Source of the DNA: Mytilus trossulus
Taxonomy: Eukaryota > Mollusca > Bivalvia > Mytilida > Mytilidae
Reading direction: 5' to 3'
DNA length: 64,000 bases
NCBI RefSeq assembly: GCF_036588685.1
Contig: NC_086374.1
Span: 31,860,886-31,924,885 of the forward strand
How positions within the stretch are numbered: the first letter of the stretch is position 1; every line of letters starts with the position of its first letter. A program made the translations under genes and the position numbers. The notes under the pieces were generated by a model. It did no database searches and had not been told where the DNA came from. It saw only the letters and a program-made list of their open reading frames with translations. Positions 10,163-20,702 of the stretch are shown piece by piece.

Positions 10163-10212
10163 TTATATAACTTGGAATTCCCAGTCAACTTGTTTTGGTT
10201 TCGGTTTTAACT
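10163..10212 (-). promoter_or_regulatory. Candidate promoter of RING copy 2 (kB-like, TATA)
   Basis: On the minus strand GGGAATTCC (10182-10174) is followed by a TATA-type TTATATAA (10163-10170). An IRF-like CGAAACCAAAAC lies just upstream (about 10194-10206). The block is paralogous to 2600-2665: both read GGGTTAT(C/A)TAACTTGG then AATTCCCA on the plus strand. Allowing for two repeat insertions (7661-7960 and 9308-9888), the distance to the ATG matches that of copy 1. Confidence 0.5.
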
Positions 10213-10796
10213 TATTTGGTGAGTTTCGTACTACTGCAAGACTAGAGACCCTTTGCCTGTAAATTTGGTTTACCATAGCCCTGGAGTTCGAGTTGCAGTC
10301 TTCTCAATTATTTGTTATTCTTATAGAATTCAACAACGGCTACATTTTGACTTTTTTCACAAATGTTACCATAATGACTTTCGCGTGTATGGCCTACATG
10401 TATGCTTCCAATTATGACACATGCTCTATTAAGCAATAGTTTGACCCACTGGCTGCAACAATAAGAATTCGTTGACAGGACTACGTGCTCCAGAATGGGA
10501 TCTTGAATATAGTTACACTGACTCCGGGTTCCACAAGGAGCGCGTGTTATTAACCCGGCCCATCTTTCACAGCTGAGGACAGTACATCTAAGATCATCTA
10601 ACTGTTGCCAAAGACAAGCACGAAGATATTTCTTTTTAAACAATAGATTACACATACTGTTATGATAAACCATTTTCCCACAAAAATGAGAAATTTAAAC
10701 AGTTAGAATTCTCGTTCAATTAATATTGGATTATCTATAAGCAGAATGAAGCACTTTAACATGTCGTTAATACATAAATTGTCTTTTCTTTAAGGA
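10213..10796. other. Upstream region of RING copy 3
   Basis: No recognised gene. A 121-codon minus ORF (10308-10673) has no family resemblance and no splice or promoter support. The acceptor CTTTCTTTAAG ends at 10794, just before the ATG of the next gene. Confidence 0.4.
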
Positions 10797-12188
10797 ATGA
10801 TGGAAGATCACGACTCTTGTCCAGTTTGCTTTGAGAATTTCATTATGCCAAAACTGTTGCCCTGCAAGCATACCTTTTGTCTTCGTTGTTTGAAGGACTA
10901 CTGCGATCAACAAAAGACTATTTCAAATGAAAAGTTAACTACCACAGATAAAGATTCGAACAATGCAATAGATAAAGATAAAATCATTTGTCCTCTTTGT
11001 CGAAACGTGTGCACTATACCAAACAAAGGATTTCAAGATTTATTTACAAATTACTTTATAAAAATTTCAAAACCGTCTAAGATTTGTGAAATTTGTGTAC
11101 AAGAAAATATTTCAACATATTGTACAACTTGCTTTAAGTATAAGTGTAAGGTTTGTTTTCGTCAATATGATCATAGAAAAAAGACAAGTGGTAAATCCGA
11201 GGTAACAGAGGATGACCGACCTGATCCTCGTCTTCCCTTTCATCTAATGTTCATTGATGGAATCAGAACTGAATATATTTGTGAACTGACGAAAACCTTT
11301 CAGTTAGATGTTCCACCCAACGATGAAGGAAAGCGTATGGTATATTCTGTCATTGCCTCAAGGAAAGGAGGGGCATATGTTCTCCCTCAGACAGTTCCCT
11401 TTGTTTTGAAGTTTGGAGCAAATACGGATTTACTAGCAAAAATAAGGACACCTGAAACTTGCACATGTATAATCGAACTTCAGAATGGAGACCTGCTTGG
11501 AATTTTCATTGGTAGTCGTCTAATACTGCGCTATACTTGTGGTGGTTGGTCGCATTTTGCTACAGCATTGGATTATTTTCCCTTTGGACTCGCCGAGTTG
11601 TCTGATAGTAAAATTGTTGTATGTGGTCCGAATGCTATACCTTCAGTTGGTATCAAAGAAGACAAACTATATGGCATTGTTAGAATGTATTCGGCGGATG
11701 GTGATGCACTTGGGGAAATTGAGAAAAAAAACAAAGAAAACAGTTTTCTTTCACCTTCTTTGGCTGTGTCTAATAGACGAAGCAAAACATTCGCAATTAG
11801 CGACCAGAAAAGATTATGTGTAACTATATACCACGAAAACGGAGACGAATTAACAACTTATAATGGGGGGACATCAATGTTTAACTTACCGCTGAACCTT
11901 TTTGGATTTCAATCACAGGGAATTTTTCAGCCAATCGAAATGTGTTGTAGTCAAGCCGGGAACTTCTTCATATCTTGTACAGACGGTACATTGCACGTGT
12001 TGAATCCATATGGTAAAATCAAGGGTGTCGCCTTAGCCAACTGTGCCGACGGATTTGGGACACTGACGGATGTCGCCGTTGACATAGATGGAAACATTTG
12101 GTGTAGTAATTCTGAATTAGGAACAATTAAATTATTTCGATTAGTGAGATATAAAAACCATTTAAAAACAGGCTCTATATTGCCATGA
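10797..12188 (+). CDS. RING / B-box-like / NHL-type E3 ligase, copy 3
   Basis: 463 residues, one coding exon. The start could be the first or second of two adjacent ATGs (10797 or 10800). The acceptor CTTTCTTTAAG lies two bases upstream of the first, so a 5' UTR intron precedes it. RING is at residues 8-68 (C8, C11, C23, H25, C28, C31, C65, C68) with Arg69 as linchpin. The loop between zinc sites carries about 15 extra, Asp/Lys/Thr-rich residues compared with the other copies. The B-box-like module has CEIC, CTTC, CKVC and a later His. The acidic linker (VTEDDRPDPRLP) is shorter here. Propeller strands include GGAYVLPQTVPFVLKFG, GLAELSDSKIVVCGP, AGNFFISCTDGTLHVLNPYG and DGNIWCSNSELGTIKLF. It is divergently oriented to copy 2. 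Probable E3 ubiquitin ligase, likely cytoplasmic: no signal peptide or membrane segment. Confidence 0.94.
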   Translation: MMEDHDSCPVCFENFIMPKLLPCKHTFCLRCLKDYCDQQKTISNEKLTTTDKDSNNAIDKDKIICPLCRNVCTIPNKGFQDLFTNYFIKISKPSKICEICVQENISTYCTTCFKYKCKVCFRQYDHRKKTSGKSEVTEDDRPDPRLPFHLMFIDGIRTEYICELTKTFQLDVPPNDEGKRMVYSVIASRKGGAYVLPQTVPFVLKFGANTDLLAKIRTPETCTCIIELQNGDLLGIFIGSRLILRYTCGGWSHFATALDYFPFGLAELSDSKIVVCGPNAIPSVGIKEDKLYGIVRMYSADGDALGEIEKKNKENSFLSPSLAVSNRRSKTFAISDQKRLCVTIYHENGDELTTYNGGTSMFNLPLNLFGFQSQGIFQPIEMCCSQAGNFFISCTDGTLHVLNPYGKIKGVALANCADGFGTLTDVAVDIDGNIWCSNSELGTIKLFRLVRYKNHLKTGSILP

Positions 12189-13792
12189 TTATTGGGTCTT
12201 CTTTATGGAATTACACTTTGATGTGTATTTTATGTACACAAAGCACTTTTGAGGAAATAAGTTTGTACTTTTCACGAGACATCCAACATATTGTATTATT
12301 AAGCGATTTTTAACTTAGTCTTCAAGTTTTAACCATTTCAAAATGTGTCTTTTATTTATACCAACAATATTCAGATGCAATACAAAAAAATGTGTTTCTT
12401 TTCTTTTTGTAGGCATATAAAAACGCCAAATTCATAAACTTGTTAGTGAACGAGAAACTATCGTTTGGCATGTACTTACATTTACAAACAATATATTTAT
12501 GAATATGTGCCTGGCTTTTGACCTTAATGCATTCCAAATAAATACATGCCACTAGTTCATACCAATTTTTATATGGATTGCTTCTTTTAGTTATTCGAGC
12601 AGCTAGCAGTTGATGACAGTCCACATAGATACACCACTCTGATGTTTAAACTTTTCATCGTTGCAGTAAATCAACAATGATAGATTTTAACCGGTTTTGA
12701 AATTGTCATTGTATTAGGATATCTGAAGGCCGACATTTGGTACGTATTTTTTATTGAATGGTCCAAAAAGCCTTGTCATACGGTATACCTTTTTTATACG
12801 ATCTCGACTTGATTGACAAACCAGGTTCACAAAACTTTGAATACTAATATTTGTAAACCATATGCACATTGTCACAGATTCGACTTATATATATTTTAAT
12901 CCAATGTTTGAACAGATTATATTATACTTCTATGCAGTATTTGATAGAAGTAGTATATGCAGTATTTGTTTTGTTGTTTAGCGCAAACGTTCAGCATTAT
13001 TGTGTTAATTTGTGCCAGTCAGTTTAATGGCAAATGAAGCTGGAGTACCAGGAGAGAACCACATTCCAATTCATTTAGAATTGTAGTAGATTCTAGACAA
13101 TAGTGTTGACATGCTAGTGATAACGTTGAATTATAGGACCACTTGGCCACCGAGATCGAAATGTCGATGTGAGGTCAAGGTCACAATACCAAATGCATAT
13201 TTCTAGGGCATGAACTCCATATAGGGTGTGCATAATTTACTGCAATATATGAATGGAGATAGAACTTGCAATCTTGATTTTTATTTGTTTCAATTTACAA
13301 TTCTTACTTTAGCTTCTGGTTTCAAACTAAAGTAAAGATAAATATTGCAGGGGGGACAACTCCCCTTCATGTGAACAAATTCATCCCTTTAATTAGGGTA
13401 TAAACAGCCTCCCATTTTTAACAAGTTATTTTTGTTTTTTTTCAATCGCTTATATTTCTGACAGATCAGCAAAGCCCAAAACTTAAGATGAAACATGAAC
13501 ACTTGAAAATGGCAAGGCCATTATACTTAAAAAATAAAGTTCAATAACTTCTCAATGGCATATTAAAATTCTATTAAAATCAAAAGAGAGCTTACCTTAA
13601 TAGATGTAAACAATTCACCAAAGTTTCATGAGAACTGCTGAAAGCATTTTTGAGTTTCCATAACTTGAAAATCCCATAAAACCCTGTAGCTACAAGAACT
13701 CGAAGTTGGTGAAAGCATTCTTTATTCATTGTCCGAAAACTTGAAAACCCCCCTTTTTTAATGGATAAAAACCTCATTAATTTGAGAGAAAA
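12189..13792. other. 3' flank of RING copy 3 and gene-free DNA
   Basis: A candidate poly(A) signal AATAAA lies at 12537-12542. The rest is AT-rich with no supported gene or RNA. Confidence 0.45.
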
Positions 13793-16472
13793 CTAGAGGC
13801 TCTAAAGAGCCTGTGTCGCTCACTTTGGTTTATGTGAATATTAAACAATGGACACAGATGGATTCATGACAAAAATGTGTTTTGGTGATGGTGATGTGTT
13901 TGTAGATCTTACTTTACTAAACATTCTTGCTGCTTACAATTATCTCTATCTATAACAGTAGTTTCTGTGGAAAATGTTAGTGAAATCTACAAATTTTATA
14001 AAATTTGTTAAAAAATGATTATGAAGGGCAATAACTCTTTAGGGGGTCAATTGACTATTTTGGTCAGGTTGACCTATTTTTAGTTCTTACTTTGTTGTAC
14101 ATTATTGCTGTTTACAGTTTATCTCTATCTATAATAATATTCAAGATAATAACAAACTAGAGGCTCTAAAAAGCCTGCGTCGCTCACCTTGGTCTATGTG
14201 AATATTAAACAAAGGAAGCAGATTGAAAATTGACTACAAAGGTCAATAACTCCTAAAGGGATCAACTGACCATTTCGGTCATGTTGACTTATTTGTATAT
14301 CTTACTTTGCTGAACATTATTGCTGTTTACAGTTTACCTATATCTATAATAATATTCAATATAATAACCAAAAACAGCAAAATTTCCTTAAAATTACAAA
14401 TTCAGGGACAGCAACCCATAAACAGGTTCTCGACCTGATAAACAATTTTACACCCTGTCAGATTTGCTCTAAATGCTTTGGTTTTTGAGTTATAAGCCAA
14501 AAACTGCATTTTACCCCTATGTTCTATTTTTAGCCGTGGTGGCCATCTTGGTTGGATGACCGGGTCACCGGACACATTTTTTAAACTAGATACACCAAAG
14601 ATGATTGTGGCCAAGTTTGGGTTAATTTGGCCCAGTAGTTTCAGAAGAGAAGATTTTTGTAAAAGATTACTAAGATTTACGAAAAATGGTTAAAAATTGA
14701 CTACAAAGGACAATAACATCTAAAGGGGAAAACTGACCATTACGATCATGTTGACTTATTTGTAAATACACAAGATTTTGGTTGGAAAAAATGCTCGTTT
14801 TTGGCTCCCAATTCCTGTATGAATTGGAAGAAATTTTAACATAATATCTGACACAAAATAAAGGTCAAGATCTTACAAATCTATTGTGCAATTGAAGATT
14901 TCTTCTTCAAACTTTTCAAAAATTTGGGTAAAAAAATTGAAAAACGCTACCCCTCCCCCAAAACTTGACATTTCTTTATACATAATTTACAAGTGTAATG
15001 GAGGTACATCAGAACTTGCCCAACACTTAAATGTTAAATGTTTTTGAGTCACCTGTCTTACACTGCTTTTAAATTGTCTTAATTGTACAATCGACCAGAA
15101 AAACCTAGTTTTTCCCCCTTTTGTTTTGCCCCTAATTCTAACCAATGTTGAGCGATAACCCCCAAAGCCAATACTTACCATCCCTTCATATGGAAACTTG
15201 TGGTATAATTTCAAAGAGATTCATACACTTAAACACAAGTTATTGTTTGAAAACTACAAAAATGCTTATTTCTCAACTATTGGGACCATAACCCCAAAAT
15301 CAATCCCAACCTTCCTTTAGTGGTATTGAACCTTTGGTAAAAAATTATAAGAGATCCATTCAGTAAAACAAAAGTTATTGTCCGGAACCAAACGTGTTTC
15401 AGACGACGACTACATGATACAATGCAAACATTTTTTTTGCAGCCATATAAAAATGTCCCTTTTTATGACCCACCTATGATAGAAGAGGGGCATTAGGTTG
15501 TCAGGTCTTGTGGGTCTGTTCCTCTCACATCAGGTTTAAAGTTTTCGGTAAAGGTAGTTTTTGATGAAGGTGGTCTAATCAACTTGATATGATCTTTCTG
15601 ATTTTTATTCCAAAGTAAAGTTTTGACCCCAATTTCTCTGTCTACTGAACATAAAATATGATAGTGCAAAGTTCAGGTTAAAGTTTTTGGTCAAGGTAGT
15701 TTTTGATGAAATTGAAGTCTCATCCACTTAAAACTTAGTACACGAGTTTCCTATGAAGTGATTTTTCTAATTTTAATTCCAAATAAAAGTTTAGACCCAA
15801 ATTTCACGGTCCACTGAAATTGAATATGACAGTGCAAGTGAGGCATCCGTGTACGTGGATTAATTTCGCCTGGTAGTTTCAGAGGAGAAGATTTTTGTAC
15901 AAGATCATGGAGATTTACAAAAATGGTTAAAAATTGACTATAAAGGGCAATAACTCCTAAAGGGGTCAACTGACCATTTTGGTAATGTTCACTTATTTGT
16001 GAATCTTACTTTGCTGAACATTTTTGCTGTTTACAGTTTATCTCTATCCATAATAATATTCAAGACAAGATAATATCCAAAAACAGCAAAATTTCCTTAA
16101 AAATACCAATTTAGGGGCAGCAACTCAACAATGGGTTGTCTGATTCATCTGAAAATTTCAGGGCAGATAGATCTTGACCTCATAAACAAATATAACCCAT
16201 GTCAGATTTGCTCTAAATGCTTTGGTTTTTGAGTTACAAGCCAAAAACTGCATTTTACCCCTATGTTCTATTTTTAGCCATGGCGGCCATGTTTTTTGAT
16301 GAAATGGGAATTAAAACACAAGCTTTATTCTAGATACCCTAGGAATCAATCAGATGGAGTTTGGTTTGAATTGGTTCAGTAGTTTCAGAGGAGAAGATTT
16401 TTGTAAAAGTTAACGCCGAACACCAAGTGATGAGAAAAGCTCACTTGGCCTTTTAGGCCAGGTGAGCTAAAA
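13793..16472 (+). repeat. Composite old dispersed repeat, several nested partial copies
   Basis: The head motif AGGCTCTAAAGAGCCTG-GTCGCTCAC occurs at 13793 and, slightly changed, at 14157. The tail CACTTGGCCTTTTAGGCCAGG occurs at about 16440-16465. Internal segments (GGGCAATAACTCCTAAAGGGG, CTGAACATTATTGCTGTTTAC, AAAACTGCATTTTACCCCTA) recur at about 14040, 14240-14540 and 15940-16270. There is no coding capacity. I recall the family as abundant in mussel sequence. Confidence 0.8.
15530..15860 (-). repeat. Two inverted partial copies of the GTGTCCATAGTACAC family
   Basis: AAGGTAGTTTTTGATGAA occurs twice (about 15550 and 15690). It is followed by the reverse complement of the family's 5' part, ending in GAGGCATCCGTGTACGTGG. 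The pair is embedded in the composite repeat. Confidence 0.7.
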
Positions 16473-18600
16473 ATGCTTGTTTTAAGCCCATAATTCACCT
16501 ACGGTTGAGATCCTTATCCCAAAATCAATCCCAACCTTTCTTTTGTGGTATTGCACCCTTTTTAATTTCAAAAAGATCCATTCACATAAACTAAAGTTAT
16601 TGCTTGGAAACGAAACAAGTCTTCTGATGATGACATCTAGCGGTACATATTTTTTTCATTTGTCAAGGGGTACAACTCTAGAAAGGTCGAAGTGACACCA
16701 ACAAAATTCAAACTAAATCTTTTGCGGTATTAAGTTTTGTGTACAAGTTAAAAACATTTGGGTTGAGGCAAAGTTTGAGAACAGACGTAATGATCATCCT
16801 TTTTGTTTGTAAAGGTAAAAGCGACACCATCAAAAATCAAACGTGATCTGTGTTTTGTGGTCATCAGCATTTTGTTAAAGTTTCACAACATTTAAGTTTT
16901 AAGCACTCAAGAACAGAAACCAACTTAGAGATGTACATACATACTTACGAACAAGAGTCGAGGCAAACGGAAATTAGAGAACAAACTGAATATGCAGCAT
17001 TTTTACCATTTGAAGGGGCACAACTCTAGAGCGACAAAATTGGAGATTTTGATGTAGTGAAAGACCAGGCTAAAACTTTTTGTCTCATCTGCTGCAGGCA
17101 TCAAAATTATGGCTATGAATTATAGACGCAGCTTCTAAGTCTAATTCAAAGTTTGAAAACTGAGGTGCCCTACAGAACTTATGTGTTGACACAACTGTCA
17201 AGATATTGGAAATATTGTCATTCTGCTCTGTAGAATCAAAGATGAAAATATTCTAGAACCTTCTGAATTCATTTCAGAAATTGCTGCCAATAGAAAGTTG
17301 ATAACCAGGAGATCAGGTTAGTGTTCACAGATTTAAACTCACCAACCCAGTATAAAGTTGTCCTTATCAATAGTACACAACAAAATAGGGACGGAAAAGG
17401 GGCAGGCCAGGTGAATGCAACAAGTTGGGTTACATAAATCAAACTCTTCAATTACAAATTAAAACTTTTTTTCTATAATTGATTTAGAGAACTTCAGTGC
17501 AATCACTCTCGTCTTGTCTGTCTTGGTTTTAAAGGCATTCATTTTTTTTTTAAATAAAGCATTTGAATGGGTATGTTTTGAGATTATTTACTCACCAAAT
17601 AAGAAATAGCTGCGTAGCAGAGTATGAAATTTGTTTATACAGTACACTCATTATAAATCTAAGTGAACAAGTTATTCCATTTCATACAAGCATAGAAAAC
17701 TGACAAAACTCCCATGCTCAGTGGTATAAGAAAACTTCAAGTGAAGTCATACTCAAATCAGAAGCATGTATTATGTAGAACGTAAGAACTAAGATGGATA
17801 AAATGACAAGGCCTTGGAAGATTACATCATACTTTTGGCATAGGGGGGTTCAATCTAGTCACCTCCATTCAATGACCTTCTTTATCTGGGAAAGCTGAAT
17901 TTTTCTCTCAGTTATTAGATATTATTGTTGTTACTCCAGCAATAAACTAAATCTAATCATGCAAGTGATGAATTCTTTTCTTGGATATGATATCATTATT
18001 GCTGTTACTCCGGCAATAAGTTAAATCTATTCAAACTTCAAACTACCTTTTGAAAGGAACAAAATCATGTGTATAAAAATATCTATATTTTTCTCAATTA
18101 TGCAGTATTTGTATGGACATTTTGCATATAATAAATAAATATTTTGCAAGATATCAATTAGAAATGAGCATATAAAAAGGCATTTAAAATTGGTCTAAAA
18201 GTGGCATATGTCATATATAAAATTATGGCAGTGATGATTTTGTCATATTAAAAGCAACATACAGTTTTGTCAATGCAAATATCAAATTTCATAAGAATGT
18301 CAATTAATAAACGAGATTGCAAAATATGGCACAAAACAGTCTGAAAAAGGCATCATTCAACAATCATTTACAAAAATTTTCAATGAATTTTAAGCAAGTA
18401 ACAAATATGCCATAGATATTCAATTTCATGCATAAATATTTTTATGTCCATAATTTTCTCCGAACAAAGGCTATTTCTATTTCGGTCAGGACTAGTATCA
18501 ATTTGCTGCCACCTCAAATTTTCTCTCTCCATTACAGCCTCTGTCAACGCCAATTCCTGTCCCCATCTACATAAATAGAGGCAAATCATAGCAATCATAT
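16473..18600. other. Gene-free region downstream of the FUBP-type gene
   Basis: It includes fragments of another old repeat: the CCCAAAATCAATCCCAACCT words at about 15295 and 16515 match. There is a local duplication around 17930-18030 (TTGTTACTCCAGCAATAA / GCTGTTACTCCGGCAATAA). No gene is supported. Confidence 0.4.
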
Positions 18601-20342
18601 AAAAGCAAGTTCATTTTAAAACATATTTATTTTTTGTCACATAACCATACCTGTTCTCAGGTAGACATATGAAACCCTCTGAGGGTAAAAAAGTATACAT
18701 ATACACAGCACAAAAGAAATACATGTGAGATAGTTATCACTGGGTTTACATAGTTATTTATTAAAATGCTTTTATCATTACTCTATATAAAAAAGACATT
18801 TAATGTGATCAATCAGTTAAGGTAACATGGATGATTGTGTGTATCTGTGAATACCAATTACAAATTAAAAACAACATATACCAAGCAAATATCAAGAAAA
18901 AAATGGCTAAGAACTATGTAAAGATTAATGGTCAAATCACCTAGATAGAATATACTAATAATTATTTAACACCAACAGCTCATACATAAACAATATCTTG
19001 GCGAAGGTCCAATAAAGGAAAACCTGAATAAGTATGGGATATACAACACACTATTTACAACGATGACCAATGGGCAGGAGGCTTTGGGGGACCAGCTTCT
19101 ATGGCAACAAGAATCGACGATCTCAATATATATGAACAACGCAATGCATAATAGAAGTCTTATCATCAACACATGGGTATCATCATCATCAATTTAACAG
19201 ACATCAATAATATAGTTGGATATAATCATCATTTTAAGCAAAGAAAGAGAGGTAATCTCACTTAGTTAAAGGGAGGTTACCTCTCCTGGACATGTTTTTT
19301 CAATGCATCATATTATAATAATACTAGAAACATACATTTTGTATTTCAATAAGACATGGCAAAAAAATATCAATATTTCAAATGTTTAAAAATTCATTGT
19401 TCAAGTGAAACTAAAATAATCATTACGACCAATATGCAATGGAAAATATATCAATACGAAAAAGTTTTCATTTATATCATATGCAATGCAAATTTATTAT
19501 GTAAAAAAACAATTCAAAAAGTCATTTCAACAAAATAATGAAAATTATATATCTCTATCATTTCAAAAGGCATTATCTTCTTTAAAATACTTTTAACATT
19601 TCAAGTAAAACATGATATCAATATGAAATCTTTTAACAGCAATAAATTCAATGCACATTATTTTCATTAAAATTAAACAAGTGTCTTTCTCTGAAAAACT
19701 ACAACTAACACAAAATAAAAAAGAATAAGTCTTTCACGATCAATATTAAGAGTTTTGATTGCAATGCAAAATAATTTTCAAGAATACATAATATAAATAA
19801 CAGTGAATAAATTGCAATATTTTCAAGAAACAAAAAAATAAGCATTTACCATTTGGAATGTATTGTCTAAAAAGTATAAAACAAACTATGTCCTACAACT
19901 ATATTTTATGACAGACAAAAAAAATAATCCCTGACAATGAAAAAAAGAGAGAGTTGCTTTGGGGTATTCTAAATTTATGCAAATTTGGCACTGAAGTACA
20001 GAAATGTTTTATATCATATACAATACAAGGGCATCAAGATAAAATGATCATCAATGATAATAAAATACTCTTCTTTACATAAAATAATGAATCACAATTT
20101 GCAACATGAAATGGCAATAAACATATACTTTTATCAATAAGAAAACAACTTTATATAGAAAAATGCACTTACAATTTAAACAAATTAAAGAATACCCCAA
20201 TGCAAAAGTCTTAATTAAAAGTTCATTGTCAAGATGAGCACTTTTCAATAGTAGCCTATGTCTTCTGTGTGGATGTTAAATATGATGATTCTTTCACAAC
20301 AGTCTTATATAAAAGTCTCGACCAAAATATTGCCATTCGATT
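18601..20342 (-). other. Probable long 3' UTR of the FUBP-type gene
   Basis: AT-rich, repeat-poor and without real ORFs, directly beyond the last coding exon. Several minus-strand AATAAA hexamers occur, for example near 18625-18633. A hairpin-capable pair GAGAGGTAATCTC / GAGGTTACCTCTC lies at about 19247-19287. The UTR extent is inference. Confidence 0.35.
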
Positions 20343-20343
20343 C

Positions 20344-20688
20344 CTGAAAAGAAAGAAAATGATTCATTTACTATCAACAGTCCTCCTCAATATCTTGATT
20401 TTCTTTTTTTCCCTTTCAATTATATTTATGCATTATCCACATCTGTTCAGATCATTACATGAGAATAAATGTTAAATTTAACAACAAACTTTAAACTTAA
20501 AATCATTATTTCTTGTTCTATGTTTTTATATAAATTGTGCCACAATTCAACTGCAACACTTTTTTTTTACACATTAGAAAAGCAACATATGACTATCATA
20601 GAGACTATCTACCGTAGACATAAAATATAAAATTTAACTAATATTTTTTTTAGATCTAATAATGAAAGTAGTATTATGTATATTGTAC
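20344..20688 (-). other. Candidate 3' UTR intron of the FUBP-type gene
   Basis: Fourteen bases after the TAA stop (20703-20705) the minus strand reads AACAG|GTACAATA. A strong acceptor TTTCTTTTCAG|GAATCG lies at 20344. A donor this close after the stop would not be expected to trigger nonsense-mediated decay. No transcript evidence is available. Confidence 0.35.
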
Positions 20689-20702
20689 CTGTTACTAGTA
20701 AT

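Noticed and set aside
10308-10673. 121-codon minus ORF between RING copies 2 and 3
   Set aside because: No recognisable family, no initiation or splice support, and it lies in upstream regions of real genes. A gene remnant cannot be excluded.
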